From NCBI RefSeq assembly GCF_001558155.1, contig NZ_LOAS01000031.1, positions 1 to 58,521 of the forward strand: 58,521 nt of DNA. The letters run 5' to 3'. How positions within the stretch are numbered: the stretch's first letter is position 1; each line of letters starts with the position of its first letter. Origin of the DNA: Aliiruegeria sabulilitoris (GTDB taxonomy: Bacteria > Pseudomonadota > Alphaproteobacteria > Rhodobacterales > Rhodobacteraceae). The notes below the pieces were generated by a model that saw nothing but the letters and a program-made list of their open reading frames with translations, had not been told where the DNA came from and did not search any database. Made by a program: the position numbers and the translations under genes. Positions 17,379 through 26,929 of the stretch are shown in pieces.

Positions 17379-18298
17379 ACCCCGGCGCTTTCAAGCCGCG
17401 CGAAAAACCAGGTAAGGCCGACGAGATCCGCCGTACCGCCGGGCGAGAGGTTGCGGGCGATGAGCGCGTCGTCGAGCGCCTCGAGCCGGGCTACGAAATC
17501 GCAATCGGTGGCGCCAAGCTCGGCAATCACCCGCGCCTCGCGGCGGACATATTCCGTCGCCTCCGGCCCGCCTCGTGCGATCAGGTTGGTATCGGAATTC
17601 TGCGCCAGCAAGGCAGCAAGTGCCGCCAAAAGGCTGGTTTCCTCTCCTGCCCCCTGAGCACGTGCCGCCCGGAAAGCCGCCAGCCCGATGTCGCGCACCG
17701 TGGCAAAGCCGGACTCGGCTTCTCCGCGCGCACCGCGCATTCCGTAGCGCCGATAGATGTATTCCCCCGCCGTGCTCGCCGTGCGGGTGGTCCCGTCGAA
17801 ATCCCGCGCAACGATTCCGGCGGCGATGGCGGCAACCTCGTCACACAAAGCACCGGTCTCCAGAGCCGCCCCCTTTGCGGTCAGGCGCCCGGCTGCCCCG
17901 AGAGCGAGGCCAAAGGCAAAGATGGCGCCCTTATGCGTATTCACGCCATCCGTCGCGCGGAGCATGGCCGTCTCGGCTTTCAGCCCGAGGCGACGCAATT
18001 CCGGCAAGGCGTCGGTCGCAGGCAGGGTGTCCGAGGCCACACCGGCCATGAAGAATTGCTCGAAGAACGGCGCGATGGCAGCGGCGCTCGTTTCGAAAGT
18101 GGCGACATTCATATCCGAGTGCGCGCCATTGTTGCGAAGATCCACCAGGCCCGGCTTGGGCGTCAGATGGACTTCGACCAGCAGCGCCTCGTGGACAAGC
18201 CGGGAAAGAAAACCGGCGCGGGCAAACAGGGGCGCGGCGGGCACCTGGCCGGTGCCGCACCCCGTGAGAGCCGAGCTTGCCCGCGCCAGAAGGCTCAT
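17375..18298 (-). CDS. citG: Triphosphoribosyl-dephospho-CoA synthase
   Basis: A 307-residue CitG/MdcB-type enzyme. It makes 2'-(5''-triphosphoribosyl)-3'-dephospho-CoA from ATP and dephospho-CoA, the precursor of the citrate lyase cofactor. The motif LTPKPGLVDLRNNGAHSDM (about 46-64) and DGVNTHKGAIFAFGLALGA (about 116-134) are the conserved active-site stretches. Both ends overlap neighbours by ATGA (citF upstream, citX downstream). The citrate-lyase context favours CitG over the malonate-decarboxylase homologue MdcB. Confidence 0.92.
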   Translation of the reverse strand: MSLLARASSALTGCGTGQVPAAPLFARAGFLSRLVHEALLVEVHLTPKPGLVDLRNNGAHSDMNVATFETSAAAIAPFFEQFFMAGVASDTLPATDALPELRRLGLKAETAMLRATDGVNTHKGAIFAFGLALGAAGRLTAKGAALETGALCDEVAAIAAGIVARDFDGTTRTASTAGEYIYRRYGMRGARGEAESGFATVRDIGLAAFRAARAQGAGEETSLLAALAALLAQNSDTNLIARGGPEATEYVRREARVIAELGATDCDFVARLEALDDALIARNLSPGGTADLVGLTWFFARLESAGV

Positions 18299-19797
18299 GG
18301 CGCGATCTGCCGGACGGTATCGATGATCGTACCATCGCGATAGCGGACGTGGCCCACGACATTATCGAGGAAGTCCAGCGGCTCGGGCTTGCCCGAAAGC
18401 GATATTGCCCGCTGGTAGAGATCTCCGATCGGCTTGACCGGCAGGCCCGCCGCCTTCAGCCGCTCGGCCACGTCGGGCCGGTTCGGGTTCACCGAGATGC
18501 CGTGCTCGGTAACGAGCACGCCGACGGTTTCGCCCGGTGTGACGCGGGTCGTGACCTGTTCGACCACGGTCGGGATGCGCGTGCGCAGGAGCGGGCCGAC
18601 GACGATGGAGAGGTTCGCCCCCGCGGCGGTGTCCGCGTGGCCGCCAATCGCGCCGCGCACGACACCGTCCGAGCCGGTCAACACGTTGACGTTGAAATCG
18701 AGGTCGATCTCCAGCGCCGAGAGGATCACCATGTCCAGCCGGTCGACCGTGGCGCCCTTGGAGAGCGGCGAGGCATAGAACTGGGTGGAAATCTCCATAT
18801 GCGAGGCGTTTGCCTGCAGGGAGCGGGCGGCCACGGCGTCGAAGCTCTGGGTATCGACCAACGTGCCGATCAGGCCCTTCTCGTGCAGGTCCACCATGCC
18901 GCCGGTCTGCCCACCAAGCGCCCATCCGGCCTTGATCCCCTTGGCCCGCATCCGGTGTTCGAGGAAGCGCGATGTCGCGGTGGAAGACCCCCCGGTGCCG
19001 GTCTGCATCGAGAAGCCGTCCTCGAAGTAACCTGCATGTTCCATGACCTCGGCGCAGAGCTTGGCGATGAGAAGCTCGCGCGGGTTGGTCGTGGCGCGGG
19101 CGGCACCAACGGAGATCTTGGCCGGATCGCCCACCTCATCGACCTGCACGATCCAGTCGACCTGGTCCTGCCGGATCGAGGCCGGGTTGTTCGGGAAGGG
19201 CACGATCTCCTCGGTCAGCATGACGACCTTGTCGGCATACATCGCGTCGACCATCGCGTAGCCGAGCGAGCCGCACCAACTGCGCCCGGACACGCCATTG
19301 GCATTGCCGAAGGGATCACAGGCCGAGACGCCGAGAAAGGCGACGTCGATCTCGATCTCGCCCTGCTCGATCAGCGCCACTCGGCCGCCATGGGAGTGGA
19401 AGGTGACGGGCTCGTCCATTAGGCCGTTGGAAATGGCCTCGCCCAGCTTGCCGCGCAGGCCGGAGGTGAAGAGCTTGCGGATCACGCCGGACTGGATATG
19501 CGGGATGATGGCCGCGTTGACGCCAAGCAGTGAGCTGGGCGCCAACGTAAGATCCTTGAACCCCATCCGCGCCAGGGTCTCGACCACCAGGTTGATCACC
19601 TTGTCGCCCTCGCGGAAGGCATGGTGGAAGGAGACGGTCATGCCGTCCTTTAGCCCGGCGCGGCGGATGGCTTCCTCAAGGTCGGGCAAGATCTTGCGGT
19701 CGCCATTGGCCTGCGGCCCGGTGACGAAGGGGATACTGGCGTTGAAGCCTGCGAAAGGGGTGAGCCCTGCGACCTGCGGGTTGCGATCTGATGCCAT
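18295..19797 (-). CDS. citF: Citrate lyase alpha subunit (acetyl-ACP:citrate CoA/ACP transferase)
   Basis: A 500-residue CitF, which swaps the acetyl group on the ACP subunit for citrate to form citryl-ACP. The family motifs HGGRVALIEQGEIEIDVAFL, GTGGSSTATSRFLE and GGQTGGMVDLHEKGLI are present and full length is retained. I chose ATG 19797 because AAGGAG lies eight bases upstream. A GTG at 19806 would overlap the citE stop, but its ribosome site would collide with the start codon. The order citC-D-E-F-G-X is the classical arrangement with citX last. Confidence 0.94.
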   Translation of the reverse strand: MASDRNPQVAGLTPFAGFNASIPFVTGPQANGDRKILPDLEEAIRRAGLKDGMTVSFHHAFREGDKVINLVVETLARMGFKDLTLAPSSLLGVNAAIIPHIQSGVIRKLFTSGLRGKLGEAISNGLMDEPVTFHSHGGRVALIEQGEIEIDVAFLGVSACDPFGNANGVSGRSWCGSLGYAMVDAMYADKVVMLTEEIVPFPNNPASIRQDQVDWIVQVDEVGDPAKISVGAARATTNPRELLIAKLCAEVMEHAGYFEDGFSMQTGTGGSSTATSRFLEHRMRAKGIKAGWALGGQTGGMVDLHEKGLIGTLVDTQSFDAVAARSLQANASHMEISTQFYASPLSKGATVDRLDMVILSALEIDLDFNVNVLTGSDGVVRGAIGGHADTAAGANLSIVVGPLLRTRIPTVVEQVTTRVTPGETVGVLVTEHGISVNPNRPDVAERLKAAGLPVKPIGDLYQRAISLSGKPEPLDFLDNVVGHVRYRDGTIIDTVRQIAP

Positions 19798-19802
19798 GTC
19801 AC

Positions 19803-20678
19803 TCACTCCTTGCGCAGGCCGGAGGCCGCGGCGCGGTCCAGCACGCGGCGGGCATTGTCCACCACGGGGCCGTCGATCATCTTGCCGCCCATGGCGATCA
19901 CGCCGAGGCCCTGTTTCTCAGCCTTCTCGGCAGCGGCGACGACGCGTTTCGCGTAGTCCACCTCTTCCTGCGTCGGCGCGTAGGCGTTGTGCAGAAGCTC
20001 GATCTGGCGCGGGTTGATCAGCGATTTGCCGTTGAAGCCGAGCCGTTTGATCAGGTCCACCTCCTTCAGGAAACCCTCCTCGTCATCGAGATCGGAGAAG
20101 ACAACGTCGTAGCAATCGATCTTGGCGGCGCGGGCGGCGTGCAACACGGCACAGCGGGCATAGAACAGCTCGGTGCCGTCGCCGCGCTGCGTCTGCATGT
20201 CCATCACGTAATCGAAACCGGCCAGCGCGATACCGGTGATACGCGGGCTGGCCTGCGCAATGGCCAGCGCATTGACGACGCCCGAGGCGCTCTCGATGGC
20301 GGCCATCAGGTGGGTGGAGCCAACTTCCCGGCCGCAGTCGCGTTCGATCCGCTCGACGGCGGCTTCCAGTTCGTGAACCTGTTCCGGCGTGTCTGTCTTG
20401 GGCAGGCGGATGGTGTCGGCGCCGCCGCGAATGGCGGCCTGCAGATCGTCATGGCCAAAGGGCGTGTCCAGCGGGTTGATCCGCACAACGCGCTCGATGC
20501 CGTCATAGAGCGGCTGCTGCAGCGCGTGGAAGACGAGCAGCCGCGCGGCGTCCTTCTCGCGCAGCGACACGGCGTCTTCGAGGTCGAACATCACCGAATC
20601 CGGCTTGAAGACGAAAGCGGTGGACAGGCTCGCGGCCGAGGAGCCCGGCACGAAGAGCATGGAACGGCGAAGTCTCAT
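19803..20678 (-). CDS. citE: Citrate lyase beta subunit (citryl-ACP lyase)
   Basis: A 291-residue TIM-barrel protein of the HpcH/HpaI/CitE superfamily that cleaves citryl-ACP to oxaloacetate and acetyl-ACP. Signatures: N-terminal [42 protein letters not shown] (substrate Arg), and the metal-binding Glu in [10 protein letters not shown]. The ATG overlaps the citD stop by four bases. Stand-alone CitE-like proteins exist in CoA-thioester pathways, but coupling to citD, citF and citC makes the citrate-lyase role more likely. A citramalate-type substrate cannot be excluded. Confidence 0.93.
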   Translation of the reverse strand: MRLRRSMLFVPGSSAASLSTAFVFKPDSVMFDLEDAVSLREKDAARLLVFHALQQPLYDGIERVVRINPLDTPFGHDDLQAAIRGGADTIRLPKTDTPEQVHELEAAVERIERDCGREVGSTHLMAAIESASGVVNALAIAQASPRITGIALAGFDYVMDMQTQRGDGTELFYARCAVLHAARAAKIDCYDVVFSDLDDEEGFLKEVDLIKRLGFNGKSLINPRQIELLHNAYAPTQEEVDYAKRVVAAAEKAEKQGLGVIAMGGKMIDGPVVDNARRVLDRAAASGLRKE

Positions 20679-20968
20679 TTCAACGCCTCCCAGTCGAGTG
20701 TCGTCTCGCCCGCCGCGCGCATCACGGCGGCCTGCACGCGGGCGCGGATGGTGCAATCGAGCGCGCCCTTGTCCTGGATGATCAGCGTACCGGTGGTCAC
20801 GCCGAGATGGTCCAGAACCTCCTCCACGGTGGCACGGATCTGCTTGCCGAACTGGTGCAGGACCTCGCTCTCGATCACGATCTCAAGCGGCTCTTCCGTC
20901 GGCGTGATGCGGATGAAGAGATCGCTGGACTCGAGCGTCCCGGCCAGCGCCTCCTGTTTGAGCAACAT
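20675..20968 (-). CDS. citD: Citrate lyase acyl carrier protein (gamma subunit)
   Basis: A 97-residue acyl carrier subunit. The prosthetic-group serine lies in [16 protein letters not shown]; the second Ser of ESSD (about residue 15) is the expected attachment site, matching Ser14 of the Klebsiella protein. The ending [16 protein letters not shown] is also the family pattern. GAGAGGAAA precedes the ATG at 20968, 49 bases after the citC stop. Confidence 0.94.
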   Translation of the reverse strand: MLLKQEALAGTLESSDLFIRITPTEEPLEIVIESEVLHQFGKQIRATVEEVLDHLGVTTGTLIIQDKGALDCTIRARVQAAVMRAAGETTLDWEALK

Positions 20969-21017
20969 GTTGCTTTCCTCTCCGTTTGGCCCACGCCGCG
21001 CGCGGGCCGGTATCCTG

Positions 21018-22058
21018 TCACCCCTGTTGCGCGACGAGGGGTACGTATTTCGTTTTCAAGAGCTCGAAGGTCGCGGACGGCACAAGGTTGCGAATGCTGT
21101 CGAGGTCGCCCTGGTAGAGATGCCTGCGCACCTCGGACGCCGAAATGGCCGTGCCATTGAACTCGGTTCGGGGGATTTCCACGACTTCGATCGCCGGCCC
21201 GCCGCCGCGCACCTCGTCCTGCAGCCAGACCATCATGTCGCTATTGTACTTGTTCGTCGTCGGACAGAAAGGCTCCGTGCCGACGAACCGATGCGTGATG
21301 CCAAGCGCGGGCGCGATGTGGTTGCGGAACATCAGCAGGTCCACCGCGGTGTGGCATTTGCCGACGATCCCCTGATCCTTGAGGAAATAGCAGGAGAAGG
21401 TCGCGCGGCTGACCATGTATTGCGAGCCGGGGTGCAGGGTCAGATTGGGGATGCCCTGGATGTTCTCCTCGGCGAGGTAGTAGCGGTCCTGGTAGGAAAA
21501 CAGCGAGACATCCTCGCGCACCATGAACAGGTGCAGCCAGTCGCACGCCTTCGCCGCCTGTTCCACTAGGTAGCGGTGGCCATAGGTGAAGGGATTGGCG
21601 TTCGCCACGACGCAGCCGATCTTGGCGCCCTCGACGCGGTGTTTCTGCAATTGCTTGCAATAGGACTTGATGCCGATGGGCGTGTTTTCCATCAGCACCA
21701 CGGTATCGGGCATCTCGACGAGATCGTAGAAACCGCAGCCACGAAAGAACTCGGCATTCTTCGGCTCGGTATAGACGAAAAGCGTGGCATAGCCGTGGCT
21801 GTGGGCAAGATAGGTGATCTCGCTCACCAGCGTCAGCGAAAGCGCCGTGCCGCGATACTCGGGAAGGATGGCAACGCCCTTGATGACGTTCTGCTGCAGG
21901 CCCGCGCAGGCAACCAGCCGGTCGCGATCGCGGCAGACGACGAAGGTTTCGATCCCCTGTTCATAGAGCAGATCGCAGGCGCCCAGCAGCTTCTTGATCT
22001 CGCGGCGCTCGGCATCTTCGTGATCCGGCTCGACGGTATAGAAATCGAGGTCTTCCAT
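21018..22058 (-). CDS. citC: [Citrate (pro-3S)-lyase] ligase
   Basis: A 346-residue enzyme that acetylates the citrate lyase ACP prosthetic group with acetate and ATP to activate the complex. An N-terminal GNAT-like domain (about 25-125, with VVCRDRDRLVACAGLQQNVIKGVAILPEYRG) precedes a nucleotidyltransferase domain with GCVVANANPFTYGHRYLVEQA (the HxGH-like site). The C-terminal part contains ISASEVRRHL. The start ATG 22058 fits the family N-terminus; the ribosome site is weak, and the open frame further upstream reads into unrelated sequence. A terminator-like hairpin lies between this gene and the DUF4387 gene, so citC may start its own transcript. Confidence 0.93.
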   Translation of the reverse strand: MEDLDFYTVEPDHEDAERREIKKLLGACDLLYEQGIETFVVCRDRDRLVACAGLQQNVIKGVAILPEYRGTALSLTLVSEITYLAHSHGYATLFVYTEPKNAEFFRGCGFYDLVEMPDTVVLMENTPIGIKSYCKQLQKHRVEGAKIGCVVANANPFTYGHRYLVEQAAKACDWLHLFMVREDVSLFSYQDRYYLAEENIQGIPNLTLHPGSQYMVSRATFSCYFLKDQGIVGKCHTAVDLLMFRNHIAPALGITHRFVGTEPFCPTTNKYNSDMMVWLQDEVRGGGPAIEVVEIPRTEFNGTAISASEVRRHLYQGDLDSIRNLVPSATFELLKTKYVPLVAQQG

Positions 22059-22183
22059 GGCGACCAGGGTCCGATCTGGTGCGGTGACGCCGAGAGCTGC
22101 CGCCGCTTTTGGCGATGGCCGGTCTCTCGCTACGTCAAGCGGTATTGCCCGCGTGGCGCCCGGAGAAAACCGACAATGTTGCA

Positions 22184-22222
22184 GCCCTGCCCGGCGGTCA
22201 GTGCATGTTGTCCGGGCAGGGC
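22184..22222 (-). terminator. Hairpin between DUF4387 gene and citC
   Basis: A perfect 11-base inverted repeat (GCCCTGCCCGG at 22184-22194 and its complement at 22212-22222, 17-base loop) sits just past the stop of the DUF4387 gene. A T-rich run (GGTTTTC) follows on the - strand but is about 15 bases away, so termination may be partial. It separates the transport/AtuA part from the lyase part. Confidence 0.5.
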
Positions 22223-22228
22223 GTTGGT

Positions 22229-22528
22229 TCAAATCTCCATTTCCGCCACGAGGGCGGCAAAGGAGGCACCGTGCATGTCCCGATCCAGTCGCGTGCCCTG
22301 GATCTGGGGGCGCGGGATCGAGAACTTGACGACGTTGAGGCTGTCGATGTCGAACCGCTTCAGGAGCGTCGCGTCGGCTTGCAGCAGGTCCACCACGGCC
22401 TCCGTCTTCAGCCCGTCGGAGACGCGTTCGAACACGTCCCGGTCGCCGCAGAAGATGTCGATGGTCAGCCAGAACGGGCCGGCATTCTTGGAGCGCACCT
22501 TGGGAACAATATCTCCGAGCCTGCTCAT
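22229..22528 (-). CDS. DUF4387 domain protein
   Basis: A 99-residue protein of the DUF4387 family. It starts MSRLGDIVPKVRSKNAGPFW and contains LTIDIFCGD and the ending SFPR-like FSIPRPQIQGTRLDRDMHG. These small proteins are usually encoded next to, or fused to, AtuA-like (DUF1446) proteins, as here, where its ATG overlaps the preceding stop by four bases. The biochemical role is unknown, but the strict pairing suggests a second subunit or domain of the same enzyme. Confidence 0.82.
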   Translation of the reverse strand: MSRLGDIVPKVRSKNAGPFWLTIDIFCGDRDVFERVSDGLKTEAVVDLLQADATLLKRFDIDSLNVVKFSIPRPQIQGTRLDRDMHGASFAALVAEMEI

Positions 22529-23874
22529 GCGCCGATCTCCACGGTCTCAAGGGTGAAAGCCTCCCAAGGGTCCGCCAGTTCCAGCACGTGGTTCAGGCAG
22601 AACTCGTAGACCACGCCTCGGTTCATCTCAGGCGGCGAGAAGGGGAAGGCGAATGTCGGCATCTCTTCCTGCTCGGTCAGCGGGTGATGGAGCAGGTAGG
22701 GGTTGAGGATCTTGGCCACCTCTCGCGCCATCGCCTCGGTATCGGCGGTGACAATGCCGAGCACGCCGACCTCGCTGCCGGTCTGCGCCTTGGTGTCGAG
22801 GGGCCCGAGCGTGGCGTCGGCTCCGATCACGCGCAGTTCCAGCGAGAAGCCGTCCCCTGCCCGTTCGCGCGCCTTGGCGGAGCATTTGGCCTCGATGTCA
22901 TCGCACCACGCGCGGATATTTTCCACGTAGCGGCGATCCCGCACCAGTGCCAGCGAGGCATATTGATAGCCGGCCTTGCGCGCACCCTCGAGCTTCACCG
23001 TGTAGCGCTCGGACGCCACCCATTTGGAGCCCGTCACCCGCACGCGGCGGTCGTCGAGCGCGGTATAGGTGGCCTCTGTCACGTCGAGATGCCCGCCCGG
23101 CTCGTAGAGCACGTAGGGGTCGGAGTTCTCGTAGAGCATGTGGGCGGAGACGGTGTGGGGCGTGGCGCGCGCCTCCACCCCCATCGGCGTCATGGTGAAG
23201 CCCTCCGCGTCGAACTCGATCAGGATCGTGCCCGAGTTGGGCGAGGTCGTCGCCAGCGCCCCGCACTCGCCGATCTTGGCGCCATGCCAGGCCCCGCCCG
23301 GGTGGCACCCGCGCGCCAGAGGCAACGCCGAGATGATCGCGGTATCCGTGGTGCGCCCGGCGATGACGATATCGGCGCCGGTTTCCAGCGCGCCCTGGAT
23401 ATGTTCGGCCCCGGCAAGGGCGACGATATTGGTGCAGCTGTCGATCAGCTCGGGCGAGATCTCGGGCGCCGGTATCAACGGCGTCACCTTGCCCGCGCCC
23501 AGCGCATGCGCGATCCGCGATGCGGGCTGGCCGGACTTGAGCAGGGCAACCTTGAGCGTCTCGGCGGTCTCGGCGGCGATCTCGCGGGTGATGTCGAGCA
23601 TCCAGTCCACGGCGCTGTCGGCGCCACAGGTGCCGGCGGTGCCGATCAGCAGCGGCACGCCGGCTTCACGGCGGGCAGCCATCAGCTCTCGCCATTCGGC
23701 CTTGGTCGAATTGGCGGAATATTTCGAGGTCCCGGTTCCAAGGTAGTGGGGCCCACTATCCGTGGACCCCCCGTCGATGGCAATGATATCGGGTTTCTCG
23801 GTGATACCCCGGGCGAGCGCGTCCCGGTCGTAACCGAGACCCAGCGCGCCCGAGGGGATGAGAACCTTGACCAT
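22525..23874 (-). CDS. AtuA-family (DUF1446) protein
   Basis: A 449-residue protein resembling the acyclic terpene utilisation protein AtuA family. It begins VKVLIPSGALGLGYDRDAL and has DIIAIDGGSTDSGPHYLG near residue 30, GTAGTCGADSAVDWML near 100, and DIVIAGRTTDTAI near 195. No member of this kind has a well-defined reaction known to me. The gene sits exactly between tctA (its ATG shares an A with the tctA stop) and the DUF4387 gene. It therefore belongs to the tricarboxylate transport operon, not to a terpene cluster. A role in isomerising or dehydrating the imported acid is inference only. Confidence 0.82.
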   Translation of the reverse strand: MVKVLIPSGALGLGYDRDALARGITEKPDIIAIDGGSTDSGPHYLGTGTSKYSANSTKAEWRELMAARREAGVPLLIGTAGTCGADSAVDWMLDITREIAAETAETLKVALLKSGQPASRIAHALGAGKVTPLIPAPEISPELIDSCTNIVALAGAEHIQGALETGADIVIAGRTTDTAIISALPLARGCHPGGAWHGAKIGECGALATTSPNSGTILIEFDAEGFTMTPMGVEARATPHTVSAHMLYENSDPYVLYEPGGHLDVTEATYTALDDRRVRVTGSKWVASERYTVKLEGARKAGYQYASLALVRDRRYVENIRAWCDDIEAKCSAKARERAGDGFSLELRVIGADATLGPLDTKAQTGSEVGVLGIVTADTEAMAREVAKILNPYLLHHPLTEQEEMPTFAFPFSPPEMNRGVVYEFCLNHVLELADPWEAFTLETVEIGA

Positions 23875-25379
23875 CAATCCGTGATCCTCTGCGGCTTCTT
23901 CAGGACCTTGCGCAGGAACATCGGCGCGACGAAGCCCGCAACCGCCACGATCCAGAGGCCAATTGCGATGGGCGAGGAGAAGAGATAGCTCACCTCACCA
24001 TCCGAGAGCACCATGGCACGACGCAACGCGTCCTCCATGTGGCCGCCCAGTAGGATACCGAGGATGATCGGCACCGTCGGCACGTCCAGCTTACGCAGCA
24101 CGAAGCCAAGCGCCCCGAAGCCCACCATGAGCAGCAGGTCGAAATAGCTGCCCGAGAGCGAATAGATGCCGACGAAGGAGATCATCGTCACGCCCGGCAA
24201 CAGGATCCAGGGCGGCACCATCAGGACCTTCACGAAGATCTTCACCATCGGCACGTTCATCAGCAGAAGCACGACGTTGGCGATCAGCAGCGAAGCGATC
24301 AGGCCCCAGACCACTTCAGGCCGCTCGGTGAAGAGCGTCGGACCCGGTGTGATGTTGAGCGTCATCAGCAGCGCCAGCAGGACGGCGGTGGTCCCGGAGC
24401 CCGGAACGCCGAGTGTCAGCATCGGCACCAGTGCACCACCGGCGGCCGCGTTGTTGCCGGCCTCGGGAGCCGCGACTCCCTTGGGGACACCGGTTCCGAA
24501 CTTGCCTTCCTCGCCGGCAATGCTCTTCTCCGTCATGTAGCTGAGGAAAGAGCCGAGCGAGGCACCGGCACCGGGCAGAACGCCGGCGATAAACCCGATG
24601 AGCGAGCAGCGCAGCATGGTCCATTTCGTCTCGACGATGTCCTTCCAGGGGATCGTCACCTTATCCAGCTTGACGCCGATGGAGGTGTTCTTGCCGTGGC
24701 TCTCGATGAAGAAGAACACTTCGGCGATGGCAAAGAGGCCGACGATGGCAACGAGGAAGTCCACGCCGTCATAGAGATGCAGGTTGCCACCCGTCAGGCG
24801 CGGCAGGCCGGAATTGTTGTCCACGCCGATCATGGCGATGCCGAGGCCGATACAGGAGGCAACCGCCGCCTTGGCCTGGTTGTTGGAGGACATGCCGCCA
24901 AGCGTGGCGAAGGCCAGCATGTAGAGGGCAAAATACTCGGCGGGGCCGAAGACGAAGGCCACGCGCGCCAGCAGCGGCGCCAGCAGGATAAGCCCGATCG
25001 TGGCCAGGAAGGCGCCGACGAAGGAGGCCACGCCGGACAGCACCAGCGCGTCGCCGGCCCGGCCGGCCTTGGCCATCGGGTAGCCGTCGAGCGTGGTCAT
25101 CAGCGCCGGCTCGTCGCCGGGAATGTTGAGCAGGATCGAGGAGATCCGGCCGCCATACATGGCGCCGTAATAGACCGCGGTCATGAGAACCAGCGCGGAG
25201 GTCGCGTCGAGCCCAACGGTGAAGGTGATGGGGATGAGAATAGCGACGCCGTTCGAAGGTCCAAGGCCCGGCAGGGCACCGACGATCGTGCCGATGAAAC
25301 AGCCAATCACGGCCAGCATCAGCGTGTAAGGCGAGAGAGCGATTCCGAAGCCCATCGCGAGATTTGAAAGAATGTCCAT
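23874..25379 (-). CDS. tctA: Tripartite tricarboxylate transporter large permease
   Basis: A 501-residue inner-membrane protein with about twelve hydrophobic helices. The family landmarks are LPGLGPSNGVAILIPITF near residue 40, YYGAMYGGRISSILLNIPGD near 70, GVLPGAGASLGSFLSY near 265, and GVAAPEAGNNAAAGGALVPMLTLGVPGS near 300. It moves citrate or a related carboxylate delivered by TctC, driven by an ion gradient. tctC-tctB-tctA follow each other on the - strand, with 10 bases or less between them. Confidence 0.94.
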   Translation of the reverse strand: MDILSNLAMGFGIALSPYTLMLAVIGCFIGTIVGALPGLGPSNGVAILIPITFTVGLDATSALVLMTAVYYGAMYGGRISSILLNIPGDEPALMTTLDGYPMAKAGRAGDALVLSGVASFVGAFLATIGLILLAPLLARVAFVFGPAEYFALYMLAFATLGGMSSNNQAKAAVASCIGLGIAMIGVDNNSGLPRLTGGNLHLYDGVDFLVAIVGLFAIAEVFFFIESHGKNTSIGVKLDKVTIPWKDIVETKWTMLRCSLIGFIAGVLPGAGASLGSFLSYMTEKSIAGEEGKFGTGVPKGVAAPEAGNNAAAGGALVPMLTLGVPGSGTTAVLLALLMTLNITPGPTLFTERPEVVWGLIASLLIANVVLLLMNVPMVKIFVKVLMVPPWILLPGVTMISFVGIYSLSGSYFDLLLMVGFGALGFVLRKLDVPTVPIILGILLGGHMEDALRRAMVLSDGEVSYLFSSPIAIGLWIVAVAGFVAPMFLRKVLKKPQRITD

Positions 25380-25389
25380 GGCGCGCCCC

Positions 25390-25830
25390 TCAGCCCAGCA
25401 TCGATTTCGGAACCGCGACGAGGCCGAGGCCGAGCGCGTATTTGAAGATCACGAATAGCCCGATAGAAAGACCGATTCCGGCCAGCACGGCCTTCAAGGG
25501 TTTGGGCTGGATCTGGTAGGACAGGAAGCCCGCGGCAATTGCCGTCGGCAGCAGGAAACCCAGCGGCTTGAGCGCATAGGCATAGCCGATCAGGACGATG
25601 ATGGAGAGAACCAGCGCCCCCAGCGTGGCAAGCTCGGGCCACTCGGGATCCGGGTCGGGACGGATGGCGATGACCATGCCACACAGGGCGGCCACAGCGC
25701 CGATGATGATGGGGAAGGTGCGCGGACCGACGGGGTCCGCCATGAAACCGGTCTGGATCTGTGTGGCGCTGGCGATATACGCCAGCGCCACCAAGGTCGC
25801 GACCGCACCGAAGATACGGTCAGAGGCCAT
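25390..25830 (-). CDS. tctB: Tripartite tricarboxylate transporter small permease
   Basis: A 146-residue membrane protein with four hydrophobic segments, matching the TctB subunit: MASDRIFGAVATLVALAYI at the N-terminus, GPRTFPIIIGAVAALCG, and the C-terminal pair around GLSIGLFVIFKYALGL. The start ATG 25830 overlaps the tctC stop (TAATG). It is required with TctA for transport, although its exact function in the family is unclear. Confidence 0.9.
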   Translation of the reverse strand: MASDRIFGAVATLVALAYIASATQIQTGFMADPVGPRTFPIIIGAVAALCGMVIAIRPDPDPEWPELATLGALVLSIIVLIGYAYALKPLGFLLPTAIAAGFLSYQIQPKPLKAVLAGIGLSIGLFVIFKYALGLGLVAVPKSMLG

Positions 25831-26789
25831 TACTGGATGACCCCCAATTGCTTGGAAAGTGTGTTCACGTCGGCAACGACCTGGTCGACATAGTTCTGGA
25901 AGTCGGCACCGACCTTGGTGAACTCGGCAAGACCGTTGGCCTCCATCGCGGCTTTCCACTCGTCGCTCGCGGCAACCTGCGCAAGCTTGTCTGCCCACAT
26001 GTCGAAGGTCTCGTCGGAAACGCCCTTCGGAATGTAGAGACCGCGCCAGTTCACCGCGACCACGTCGACACCCTGCTCCTTGGCGGTCGGGATGTCATCG
26101 AAGCCCGGCACGCGCTCTTCGGTCAGAACCGCCAGCACCCGCACGTCGCCCGACTTCAGGAAGCCCACGACCTCGGACATGTCGCCGGTCATCGCCTTGG
26201 TGAAGCCACCCACGGTCTGGGTGATGGCATCGCCACCATTGTTGGTCGAGATGTACTTGACCTTGGTCACGTCCTCGACGCCGGCCTTCTGGAACACCAT
26301 CAGCGGCTTGAGGTGATCGAAGCCACCCACCGCGGAGCCACCGGCGAAGGACACCGAGGTCGGATCCGCCTTGGCGGCCTCGATGAGATCGTTGAGGGTC
26401 TGGAACTCGCTGTCCTTGCCAACCACGATCACGCCCGGATCGGCGCCGATCGAGCCAACCCAGCGGACCTGGTCGGCGGTCATGCCGGCATAGGCATTCT
26501 GTGCCAGACGCGTGGTGGTCGCCGAGGACGCGGCGATGATCAACTCGGCGTCGTCATTGCGCTCGGCCACGACGTGGGCGTAGGCGAGCCCGCCGCCGGC
26601 GCCGGCCATGTTGGTCACCTGGATCGGCTTGTCCACGGCGCCGATGTCGAACATGATCTTGCCGATCTGGCGGCAGGTGAAGTCCCAGCCGCCGCCGGGG
26701 TTGGCCGGTGCGATACATTCGGCGGCAAGCGCCGAGGTTGCTGTCAGGGCAAAAGTTGCACCGGCAAACAGGATTGATTTCGGATTCAT
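25830..26789 (-). CDS. tctC: Tripartite tricarboxylate transporter substrate-binding protein
   Basis: A 319-residue periplasmic binding protein (Bug/TctC family). The signal peptide MNPKSILFAGATFALTATSALAA is followed by the ligand-loop region APANPGGGWDFTCRQIGKI and the second signature MAGAGGGLAYAHV. It also has GGSAVGGFDHLKPL, typical of citrate-binding TctC (generic Bug proteins have GSSGVGT-like motifs). GGGAGG lies upstream of ATG 26789. About 140 gene-free bases separate it from the preceding binding-protein gene and probably hold the promoter controlled by TctD. Confidence 0.92.
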   Translation of the reverse strand: MNPKSILFAGATFALTATSALAAECIAPANPGGGWDFTCRQIGKIMFDIGAVDKPIQVTNMAGAGGGLAYAHVVAERNDDAELIIAASSATTTRLAQNAYAGMTADQVRWVGSIGADPGVIVVGKDSEFQTLNDLIEAAKADPTSVSFAGGSAVGGFDHLKPLMVFQKAGVEDVTKVKYISTNNGGDAITQTVGGFTKAMTGDMSEVVGFLKSGDVRVLAVLTEERVPGFDDIPTAKEQGVDVVAVNWRGLYIPKGVSDETFDMWADKLAQVAASDEWKAAMEANGLAEFTKVGADFQNYVDQVVADVNTLSKQLGVIQ

Positions 26790-26929
26790 GGATAGACCTC
26801 CCTTGGAATCGTTCTGGCCGACGGCCATCGAATTCGAGTTGTGAAGCCGAAACCTGACACCATCCTGTCACTGTCCAATCTTTGCACATTATTTTGGCGG
26901 ACCAACGCCGGCGCCGCGCGCCGGGAGGG

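Noticed and set aside
19798-19806. GTG start for citF at 19806
   Set aside because: Its ribosome-binding sequence would overlap the start codon; ATG 19797 has AAGGAG at good spacing.
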